Source of the DNA: Aquificaceae bacterium
GTDB lineage: Bacteria; Aquificota; Aquificia; Aquificales; Aquificaceae
Assembly: GCA_015490115.1 (NCBI GenBank)
Contig: WFYM01000072.1
Location: 1 to 8,206, forward strand
Reading direction: 5' to 3'
DNA length: 8,206 nucleotides
Below the pieces are notes generated by a model. The model saw nothing but the letters and a program-made list of their open reading frames with translations. It ran no database searches and was not told where the DNA came from. Numbering within the stretch: position 1 is the first letter of the stretch; every line of letters begins with the position of its first letter. The translations under genes were made by a program, and so were the position numbers. This document shows positions 1 through 5,659 of this stretch, piece by piece.

Positions 1-293
1 CAGAAAATATAAGGCACTTTGGAAAGAAAATTTTTTGCGATCTTTTTATTGATTTTGAGCATATAGATAAGTTGGAACAAGCCTTCTCCGAAGCTCTTTA
101 TAATCATCTGAGGGAAAAACAAAGCTGTAGAAAATACTGTAGTCCCAACAAAGCCAAGAAGAGGAAATAAAAGGACACCTTTAGAGATCTTTCTAAATAA
201 AAATAAACCCACAAGACCTAAAATAATCAAACCTTCATACACACTTATAGAGACAAAAGAAGTCAAAAGAAGTAACGTTAAATAAAAAGACAT
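1..293 (-). CDS. Membrane protein, N-terminal part, possible O-antigen ligase/polymerase family
   Basis: Reading the minus strand from an ATG at 293 gives 97 codons without a stop; the gene leaves the window at base 1, so only its N-terminus is visible. An in-frame stop (TAA at 305-303) lies just upstream, which makes ATG 293 the earliest possible ATG. The protein begins MSFYLTLLLLTSFVSISVYE and is very hydrophobic: likely membrane segments at about residues 2-18, 21-35 and 40-62, with a basic R-K-x-x-K loop between the second and third, then a KSFGEGLFQLIY stretch. This layout resembles the N-terminus of O-antigen ligase/Wzy-type polymerases, which join or extend lipopolysaccharide sugars at the outer face of the inner membrane. 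That assignment is a guess from overall pattern; no catalytic region is visible. The region is far poorer in GC than the genes to its right and uses TTA and TTT heavily. It is divergent from the hexose-phosphate mutase gene, 17 bp away. That it is a real coding region is more certain than its function. Confidence 0.6.
   Translation of the reverse strand, partial: MSFYLTLLLLTSFVSISVYEGLIILGLVGLFLFRKISKGVLLFPLLGFVGTTVFSTALFFPQMIIKSFGEGLFQLIYMLKINKKIAKNFLSKVPYIF
254..273. repeat. Perfect tandem duplication of a 10-bp unit
   Basis: CAAAAGAAGT occurs twice back to back (254-263 and 264-273) with no mismatch. It lies inside codons 7-14 of the minus-strand membrane protein gene and 38-57 bp upstream of the plus-strand mutase start. 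The unit is not a multiple of three, so gain or loss of a copy would shift the reading frame. Its 10-bp period is also about one helical turn. The flanking bases do not extend the repeat. Chance in an AT/purine-rich stretch is possible. Confidence 0.75.
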
Positions 294-310
294 CGTATAA
301 AATTATAACC
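294..310. promoter_or_regulatory. Divergent intergenic spacer with opposed TATA-like -10 candidates
   Basis: Only 17 bp separate the two divergent start codons. On the plus strand TATAAA lies at 296-301; on the minus strand TATAAT reads from 307 to 302. Transcription starting the usual 6-8 bp downstream of each would begin almost at the start codon, so both messages would be leaderless or nearly so. This fits the absence of a Shine-Dalgarno sequence at either start. I see no recognisable -35 hexamer at 16-18 bp for either side, so the promoter calls are tentative. Confidence 0.35.
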
Positions 311-1690
311 ATGATCAAGTTCGGAACGGACGGTTGGAGGGCTGTAATAGGTGAAGGTTTCACCTACGAAAATGTAAGGAGGGTTGCCCGCGCTCACGCA
401 AAGGTCCTGAAGGAAAAAGGAGCTAAAAAAGTTCTTATAGGTTACGACTGGAGGTTTTCCTCGGAAAGGTTTGCAAAACAGGTTTACGATATTTTTGTCT
501 CGGAAGGTCTTGAGGCGAAACTTACAAAAAGGGCATGCACAACACCTATGGTCTCCTTCGGGGTGAGATACATGGGTTTTGACAACGGTGTTATGATAAC
601 GGCGTCCCACAACCCTCCCGAATACAACGGCTATAAGATAAAGGAGAGCTTCGGAGGTTCCGCTACACCTGAGTTTGTTAAGGAAGTAGAGTCGAAGCTA
701 GGAGTTGTTTCGGGGGATCCTGTTCCTTCTGCGGACCCTCAATATATTGATGTTGAAGAGCTTTACATATCCAAAGTGAGGGAACATGTCAGCTTCGAAA
801 TATTTAGAGAAAAGGAGCTGACTGTGGTCCACGATGCCATGCACGGGACTACTTCGGGGGTTCTCTCAAAAGTTCTTGAAGGAACAAAGGTGGAGGTTGT
901 GAAGATAAGGAGTTACAGGGATCCGCTCTTTGGAGGGACTTCTCCCGAACCTGTTGAGAAGAACTTGGGCGCTCTCAGGAAAAAGGTCCTTGCCTTTTCG
1001 GCGGATCTCGGAGTTGCCAACGACGGGGACGGGGACAGGGTAGCCCTCGTTGATGACAAAGGGAGTTTTGTAAACACCCAGATGGTTTTTGCCCTTCTCC
1101 TTTACCACCTCGTAAAGAACAAGGGAAAGAGGGAAGGTGTCGTTGTCAAGACTGTCTCGACTACTTACCTCGCGGACAGGATATGTAGGTCGGAAGGTAT
1201 AGAACTGAGAGAAGTTCCTGTTGGCTTCAAGAACATAAACGAGGTGATCCTGAAAGAGAAGGTCCTCTTCGGAGGTGAGGAGAGCGGCGGTTACGGCTTT
1301 CCCGAGTTCCTGCCGGAGAGGGACGGTATCTTGTCCGCCCTTATGGTCCTCGAGATGGTCCTTTTAATGGATGCTCCCCTCTCTGAGGTGGTGACCCATC
1401 TTACGAAGAACTACGGACCTTCCTTCTACAGGAGGATCGACCTTCCCGTGGAGGAGAGGTCGAAGGAGAGGCTAAAGGGCTTGATAGGGGACCCGCCGAC
1501 TAAAGTGGGCGGAAGGGTGGTTGAGAAGGTCCTTACCATAGACGGGCTAAAGTTCGTATTCGGAGATGAGAGCTGGCTACTCCTTAGACCTTCTGGGACG
1601 GAACCCCTGATCAGGATCTACGCTGAGGCTCCCTCCGAAGGGGACGTGGAGGAACTTCTCAGAGCAGGGAAGGATCTTATAACTGTATAA
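311..1690 (+). CDS. Phosphoglucomutase/phosphomannomutase (alpha-D-phosphohexomutase family)
   Basis: A cytoplasmic 459-residue enzyme that interconverts hexose 6- and 1-phosphates, linking central metabolism to nucleotide-sugar and polysaccharide synthesis. All four family signatures are present in order: the active-site phosphoserine loop TASHNP at 97-102 (Ser99), the Mg-binding DGDGDR at 238-243, the sugar-recognition loop GGEESGG at 321-327, and the phosphate-binding RPSGTEP at 426-432. The GEESG form of the sugar loop is commoner in glucose-type enzymes than the GEMSG seen in many mannose-type ones, but specificity cannot be decided here. Length is normal for the family. The ATG at 311 is supported by the immediately following IKFGTDGWR, a typical N-terminus, although no Shine-Dalgarno precedes it. 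GC content rises from the first to the second half of the gene. The methionine adenosyltransferase gene follows after 22 bp and is probably cotranscribed. Confidence 0.93.
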   Translation: MIKFGTDGWRAVIGEGFTYENVRRVARAHAKVLKEKGAKKVLIGYDWRFSSERFAKQVYDIFVSEGLEAKLTKRACTTPMVSFGVRYMGFDNGVMITASHNPPEYNGYKIKESFGGSATPEFVKEVESKLGVVSGDPVPSADPQYIDVEELYISKVREHVSFEIFREKELTVVHDAMHGTTSGVLSKVLEGTKVEVVKIRSYRDPLFGGTSPEPVEKNLGALRKKVLAFSADLGVANDGDGDRVALVDDKGSFVNTQMVFALLLYHLVKNKGKREGVVVKTVSTTYLADRICRSEGIELREVPVGFKNINEVILKEKVLFGGEESGGYGFPEFLPERDGILSALMVLEMVLLMDAPLSEVVTHLTKNYGPSFYRRIDLPVEERSKERLKGLIGDPPTKVGGRVVEKVLTIDGLKFVFGDESWLLLRPSGTEPLIRIYAEAPSEGDVEELLRAGKDLITV

Positions 1691-1700
1691 TTCTCGCTTC

Positions 1701-1706
1701 GGAGGT
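1701..1706 (+). promoter_or_regulatory. Ribosome binding site that fixes the TTG start of the methionine adenosyltransferase gene
   Basis: GGAGGT at 1701-1706 stands 6 bases before the TTG at 1713. No ATG or GTG lies at a usable distance, so the strong Shine-Dalgarno sequence supports the rare TTG as the true start. Confidence 0.8.
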
Positions 1707-1712
1707 GGGAAA

Positions 1713-2915
1713 TTGGCGAACGTGGTCGTAACACCCATAACCTTCGAACCCGTCTACGCTCAGGAGGCGGAGATAGTAGAGAGAAAAGGTATAGGTCACC
1801 CGGATACGATATGCGACTCTCTGGCGGAGGAGCTATCCGTAGCTCTCAGCAAGCTTTACATACAGGAGTTCGGGGCTGTTATGCACCACAACGTCGACAA
1901 GGCGCTCCTCGTGGGTGGCGTGGCTGAGCCTGTCTTCGGAGGTGGTGAGGTAAAAGAGCCGATAGAGATATACCTCGTCGGGAGAGCTATAAGGGAAAAG
2001 GAGGGTAAGGAGCTTCCCGTTGAGGATATAGCAATCGAGACTGCAAAGTCGTGGCTCAAGAAGAACATAAGGAACCTCGACCCGGAAAGGCACGTTGTCA
2101 TAAAACCGAAGATAAGACCGGGGAGCAAAGATCTTGTGGACCTCTTCATGAGGTTCGTCAAAAAGGGTGAGGTTCCCCTCGCCAACGACACCTCTTTTGG
2201 CGTTGGCTTCGCCCCTTTGGACGATCTCGAGAGGATAGTTCTGGAAACGGAAAGACTGTTGAACTCAAAAGACTTCAAGGAAGAACACCCAGAAGTTGGG
2301 GAAGACGTGAAAGTAATGGGTGTCCGCATAGGGGAGAGGATAAGGATAACGGTAGCCTGTGCCTTCGTGAGCAGGTTCGTAAAGGACGCGGAAGACTACC
2401 TCGAAAAAAAGGAGGAGGTCAAGAAGAAGGTGGAGAACCTTGCCCTCAGCCTCACCGACAGGAAGGTGGAGGTGTTCGTGAACACCGCCGACGATCCGGA
2501 AAGCGGTTCCGTTTACATAACAGTCACGGGGACCTCCGCTGAGCAGGGGGACGACGGTCAGGTGGGGAGAGGAAACAGGGTAAACGGACTCATAACACCT
2601 TACAGACCTATGAGCTTGGAAGCTGCCGCCGGGAAAAACCCCGTCTCCCACGTAGGGAAGATATACAACGTGGTTGCGAACACAGTAGCGGAGAGGGTGG
2701 TAAAGGAGGTGGAGGAGGTGGAGGAGGCTTACTGCTACATAGTTTCCCAGATAGGGAAGCCTATAAACGAGCCTCAGGTGTGCGATGTGAAGGTAAGGAC
2801 GAAGACCGCCGTAAAGGGCATAGAGGAGCCTGTGAAGAAAATAGCTGAGGAGGAGCTTCAAAGGATGCCCGAGACTTGGAGGAGGTTCCTCTCGAGGGAG
2901 TTCAGTGTCGTCTGA
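1713..2915 (+). CDS. mat: S-adenosylmethionine synthetase, archaeal type
   Basis: Makes S-adenosylmethionine from methionine and ATP in the cytoplasm, the methyl donor of the cell. The 400-residue protein matches the archaeal methionine adenosyltransferase family, not bacterial MetK. Visible marks are GIGHPDTICD at 26-35 and the long signature spanning about 273-320, including GDDGQVGRGNRVNGLITP (279-296) and the SLEAAAGKNP-to-GKIYN segment (301-319). Length is that usual for the archaeal family. The start is a TTG with GGAGGT 6 bases upstream. An archaeal-type enzyme in a bacterium is unusual but, as far as I recall, known in Aquificales, and it implies old gene transfer or differential loss. 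Codon use matches the neighbouring nuo genes, so any transfer is not recent. It probably shares a transcript with the mutase gene; a separate promoter for nuo follows it. Confidence 0.95.
   Translation: MANVVVTPITFEPVYAQEAEIVERKGIGHPDTICDSLAEELSVALSKLYIQEFGAVMHHNVDKALLVGGVAEPVFGGGEVKEPIEIYLVGRAIREKEGKELPVEDIAIETAKSWLKKNIRNLDPERHVVIKPKIRPGSKDLVDLFMRFVKKGEVPLANDTSFGVGFAPLDDLERIVLETERLLNSKDFKEEHPEVGEDVKVMGVRIGERIRITVACAFVSRFVKDAEDYLEKKEEVKKKVENLALSLTDRKVEVFVNTADDPESGSVYITVTGTSAEQGDDGQVGRGNRVNGLITPYRPMSLEAAAGKNPVSHVGKIYNVVANTVAERVVKEVEEVEEAYCYIVSQIGKPINEPQVCDVKVRTKTAVKGIEEPVKKIAEEELQRMPETWRRFLSREFSVV
2705..2727 (+). repeat. G-rich run of eight GG pairs separated by single bases
   Basis: Inside the methionine adenosyltransferase gene, 23 bases contain eight GG doublets with one-base A or T spacers. 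The reading frame gives a Glu/Val repeat (KEVEEVEEA, about residues 331-339), so the run follows partly from codon choice (GAG, GTG). The pattern could form two-layer G-quadruplexes in mRNA or the non-template strand, and it contains several internal Shine-Dalgarno-like matches. Confidence 0.55.
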
Positions 2916-2919
2916 TTCC

Positions 2920-2949
2920 TTGACACCCCTCTCATGACGCTGTTATATT
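2920..2949 (+). promoter_or_regulatory. Sigma-70-type promoter of the complex I operon
   Basis: A perfect -35 TTGACA at 2920-2925, an 18-bp spacer, and TATATT at 2944-2949 lie in the gap between the methionine adenosyltransferase stop and nuoA. The start of transcription would fall near 2955-2958, leaving a leader of about 20 bases before the nuoA ATG at 2975. A one-base shift to TTATAT would give a 17-bp spacer. Confidence 0.7.
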
Positions 2950-2974
2950 TTTAAACGCTTCTTCGGTGGGAGCT

Positions 2975-3334
2975 ATGGAGGGTTACGGGGCTTTCCTTTT
3001 ATTTGTCCTTGTAGCAGTGGCTGTCGGTCTTGCCCACGCGGTTCTGAACGACATATTGGGACCAAAAAAGAAGGATCCCCTCGAAGACTACCCTTACGAG
3101 TGTGGTGTCCCTCTATACGATCCCGAAGCGAGGGGGACCTTCAAGCAGGGCTACTATTTGCTCGGACTTCTCCTCATACTCTTCGACATAGAGGCTGCTT
3201 ATCTGTTTCCTTGGGCTGTTGTCTTTAAGGAGATAGGGCTGTTCGGTCTCATAGAAGCTGTCCTCTTTATATTTATACTAACTTTAGGCTTCGTATACGC
3301 TTGGGCTAAGGGCGCCCTCAGGTGGCAGATCTGA
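2975..3334 (+). CDS. nuoA: NADH-quinone oxidoreductase (complex I) subunit A
   Basis: A small membrane subunit (119 residues from the ATG) at the junction of the membrane and peripheral arms of complex I. Three membrane helices are visible at about 6-26, 61-82 and 90-110. Family signatures are YECG at 41-44 in the loop after helix 1, the loop thought to close over the quinone channel, and FDIEAAYLFPWAV at 70-82, with Asp71 and Glu73 in helix 2. I chose the ATG at 2975 because GGTGG ends 5 bases before it and the same layout precedes nuoH. A GTG at 2966 would add three residues but has no purine-rich sequence upstream. It is the first gene of the operon, 59 bp after the methionine adenosyltransferase gene and behind the promoter at 2920-2949. 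Confidence 0.94.
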   Translation: MEGYGAFLLFVLVAVAVGLAHAVLNDILGPKKKDPLEDYPYECGVPLYDPEARGTFKQGYYLLGLLLILFDIEAAYLFPWAVVFKEIGLFGLIEAVLFIFILTLGFVYAWAKGALRWQI

Positions 3335-3343
3335 AGGAGGTGA
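3335..3343 (+). promoter_or_regulatory. Strong ribosome binding site deciding the nuoB start
   Basis: AGGAGGTGA directly follows the nuoA stop codon and ends 5 bases before the ATG at 3349. A GTG at 3322 is in the same frame and would overlap nuoA, but it has a poorer site and would put this ideal sequence inside the gene. The ATG is therefore preferred. Confidence 0.85.
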
Positions 3344-3348
3344 AAGCG

Positions 3349-3879
3349 ATGGCTCTTATAAACTCAAACGGTTTCGTGACAACGACCGTTGACGAGCTTT
3401 TGAGGTGGGGAAGGAGGAACGCCCTCTGGCCTGTTACTATTGGGCTTGCTTGTTGTGCCATAGAGATGATGCACACAGCAGCTTCGAGGTTCGACCTCGA
3501 CAGGTTAGGTGTCATATTCAGGGCTTCTCCGAGGCAGGCTGACGTCCTCATAGTCGCTGGGACCGTAGTGAACAAGGTGGCTCCGATGCTGAAGCTCATC
3601 TGGGACCAGATGCCCGATCCCAAGTGGTGCATATCTATGGGAGGGTGCGCCTCAGCGGGGGGTCCGTTCCCTACCTACGCCACACTCCAAGGTGTTGACA
3701 GGATCATACCCGTCGACGTTTACATACCGGGCTGTCCGCCGACGCCTCAGGGACTGATCTACGGCATACTCCAGCTCCAGAGGAAGATAAAGGAAAAGGG
3801 TGTTAACAAATACGACAGAGCCTTCGAGGAGTTCAGGAGGGATCTCGAAAGGGAAGGTCTCCTGACCAAGACAGCTTGA
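3349..3879 (+). CDS. nuoB: NADH-quinone oxidoreductase subunit B (N2 iron-sulfur cluster)
   Basis: A 176-residue peripheral-arm subunit that carries cluster N2, the [4Fe-4S] centre passing electrons to quinone. The expected ligands are visible: the adjacent pair Cys35-Cys36 in the IGLACCAIEM block, Cys100 in SMGGCASAGG, and Cys129 in the VDVYIPGCPPTP block. An extra Cys94 lies in the KWCISMGG segment, where I remember Val in most homologues. The SPRQADVLIVAGTV segment (60-73) is also typical. Length is normal. The gene begins 14 bp after nuoA and is followed by nuoCD after 10 bp. With NuoD and NuoH it should form the quinone pocket. Confidence 0.96.
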   Translation: MALINSNGFVTTTVDELLRWGRRNALWPVTIGLACCAIEMMHTAASRFDLDRLGVIFRASPRQADVLIVAGTVVNKVAPMLKLIWDQMPDPKWCISMGGCASAGGPFPTYATLQGVDRIIPVDVYIPGCPPTPQGLIYGILQLQRKIKEKGVNKYDRAFEEFRRDLEREGLLTKTA

Positions 3880-3889
3880 GGGTCCCTGT

Positions 3890-5650
3890 ATGCCTTGGAT
3901 CAGCAGAGCTACCGTAGAAAGGATAAAGCAGGAGTTCAAGGATGACGTAAGTGCCACCTTCGGAAAGAACGCTGTATCCCTCGAGGTCAAGACCTCCCGC
4001 CTTAAAGACCTCCTGAAGCACCTGAAGGAGAAGGAGAGGTTCCTCCACTTTGTGGACCTCACCTGCATAGACTTCCCGGAGGACCCGAGGAGGTTCCAAG
4101 GGATCTACATACTCTACAACCCGGACGAGAACGAGAGGGTAATAGTGAAGGCTTGGGCTGAGAACGGGAAGCTACCCACGGTCACCGACCTCTGGCCCGG
4201 GGCGAAATGGGCGGAGAGGGAAGCCTACGACATGTTCGGGGTCGAGTTCGAAGGTCACGAGAATCTAAGACGTATGTTCCTTTGGGAGGGATACGAACAC
4301 TTCCCCTTGAGAAAGGACTTTCCCTTAAAAGGCATACCCGAGCAGGAGCTGCCCTCCCTCACGGAGGTTCTCCACGGGAGGACCGACCCACCCTCCCACG
4401 ACTTTGAACTTCTCCACACTAAGGTCCCGACTCTCGAAGATCTCGAAAGGACCCAAAAGGCGAGGCTGAAAAAGAAAGCCCAGCTCGTCCTCAACTGGGG
4501 ACCGCTTCATCCGGGAACTCACGGGACCATATGGTTCCTCTTCGACCTCGAAGGGGAATTCGTTTCCCAGTGCGACATAATCCTCGGACAGCTCCACAGG
4601 GGCATGGAGAAGATAGCTGAGAACCTCCATTACTTCCAGTTCCTACCTTACACGGACAGGATGGACTACATATCCGCCATATGCAACGAGCTTTCCTACG
4701 TCACAGCAGTTGAGAAGCTCCTCGGTGTGGAGGTCCCGGAGAAGGCTCAGTATATAAGGACGATGTTTGCGGAACTCCAGAGGATAAACTCCCACCTCCT
4801 CTGGCTGGGAACCGGAGCTTTGGACCTCGGAGCCTTGACAGTTTTCCTCTACGCCTTCAGGGAGAGGGAGAAGATAATGGACATAATAGAGGGGAACGCG
4901 GGATACAGGCTCACCTCCGCCTTCCTCAGGATAGGAGGTGTCCACTACGACCTCGCGGAGGGGACCCTCGACGTCGTTAAAGCTTTCGTTAAAGACTTCC
5001 CGAAGAGGCTGAAAGAATACCACGCGATCCTTACGAGGAACAGGATATGGCTGAGGAGGACGAAGGAGGTGGGTGTCATAACGAGGGAGGACGTCCACGC
5101 TTACGGTCTTTCGGGACCTGTTGCGAGGGGTTCCGGGGTTCCCTACGATATCAGGAAGCTCGAACCTTACGCGGCGTACGGCGAGGTCGAGTTCGACGTT
5201 CCGGTAGGCGAAGTTGGGGACGTCTACGACAGGTATCTCGTCAGGATGGAGGAGATGTGGGAAAGCACGAGGATAGTTGAGCAGTGCGTAAAGAAGCTCG
5301 AAAAGATGCCAAAGGACGCACCCTATATAAACAAGGAACACCCCGCCGTCATGCCACCGAGGGAGGACGTCTTCATGACCCTCGAGGACATGGTCCAAAC
5401 CTTCCGCATAGTTGTCCACGGTGAGAACGCTCCCCCCGGAGAGGTTTACTCCTCAGGGGAAAACCCGAGGGGAGAGCTTGGATTTTACATCTACTCGAAA
5501 GGAGGTGGCAAACCCTACAGGCTCAGGATAAGGTCGGGGGCGCTCTACAACCTATCCATATTCCCGAAGCTAATAGAGGGAAGGACCATAGCGGACGCGA
5601 TAGCCCTCCTCGGGAGCCTCGACCCGGTCGTAGGTGAGACAGACAGGTGA
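3890..5650 (+). CDS. nuoCD: Fused NADH-quinone oxidoreductase subunits C and D
   Basis: A 586-residue fusion of the 30-kDa (NuoC) and 49-kDa (NuoD) peripheral-arm subunits. NuoC covers about 1-165, with the signature ERE-x-x-DMFG (109-117) and PLRKDFPL (139-146). A charged linker at about 165-195 leads to NuoD. In NuoD the loop GPLHPGTHG (204-212, His207 and His211), the GQLHRGMEK block (233-241) and PYTDRMDY (253-260) are quinone-site elements; the protein ends in the typical GETDR. NuoD lacks the metal-binding cysteines of its hydrogenase relatives, as expected for complex I. Fusion of C and D is known in E. coli and several other bacteria. Near the C-terminus the usual SDG reads S-K-G at 536-538. 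A weak GAGGG (3878-3882) precedes the ATG by 7 bases. In the common gene order nuoE would follow; here nuoH does. Confidence 0.96.
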   Translation: MPWISRATVERIKQEFKDDVSATFGKNAVSLEVKTSRLKDLLKHLKEKERFLHFVDLTCIDFPEDPRRFQGIYILYNPDENERVIVKAWAENGKLPTVTDLWPGAKWAEREAYDMFGVEFEGHENLRRMFLWEGYEHFPLRKDFPLKGIPEQELPSLTEVLHGRTDPPSHDFELLHTKVPTLEDLERTQKARLKKKAQLVLNWGPLHPGTHGTIWFLFDLEGEFVSQCDIILGQLHRGMEKIAENLHYFQFLPYTDRMDYISAICNELSYVTAVEKLLGVEVPEKAQYIRTMFAELQRINSHLLWLGTGALDLGALTVFLYAFREREKIMDIIEGNAGYRLTSAFLRIGGVHYDLAEGTLDVVKAFVKDFPKRLKEYHAILTRNRIWLRRTKEVGVITREDVHAYGLSGPVARGSGVPYDIRKLEPYAAYGEVEFDVPVGEVGDVYDRYLVRMEEMWESTRIVEQCVKKLEKMPKDAPYINKEHPAVMPPREDVFMTLEDMVQTFRIVVHGENAPPGEVYSSGENPRGELGFYIYSKGGGKPYRLRIRSGALYNLSIFPKLIEGRTIADAIALLGSLDPVVGETDR

Positions 5651-5659
5651 GGTGGAGCC

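Noticed and set aside
278..610. Minus-strand open frame of 110 codons crossing the divergent spacer
   Set aside because: It runs opposite the conserved N-terminus of the mutase and overlaps the start of the better-supported minus-strand membrane gene in another frame.
1020..1042. GGGGAC tandem repeat in the mutase gene
   Set aside because: It encodes the invariant DGDGDR metal-binding motif, which explains the repetition.
1686..1691. TATAAT at the end of the mutase gene as a promoter for the methionine adenosyltransferase gene
   Set aside because: The hexamer is perfect, but no -35-like sequence stands 16-18 bp upstream, and a start there would leave almost no leader before the ribosome binding site. 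Cotranscription with the mutase is simpler.
1856..2329. Minus-strand, Ser/Pro-rich open frame (157 codons)
   Set aside because: It is another antisense shadow of the same gene, with no start signal.
2265..2861. Minus-strand open frame opposite the methionine adenosyltransferase gene (198 codons)
   Set aside because: It is full of His, Tyr and Leu runs that mirror Val, Glu and Lys codons on the other strand, which is typical of a shadow frame.
2916..2974. Terminator between the methionine adenosyltransferase gene and nuoA
   Set aside because: The TATATTTTTAA stretch has a T-run, but no stem precedes it; the sequence is better read as the -10 region of a promoter.
2966..2974. GTG at 2966 as the nuoA start
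   Set aside because: No purine-rich ribosome binding site precedes it, while the ATG at 2975 has GGTGG at a good distance.
4643..5419. Long minus-strand open frame opposite nuoCD (258 codons)
   Set aside because: It lies wholly opposite a certain gene, has no ribosome binding site or recognisable motif, and its openness follows from the strong codon bias of nuoCD.
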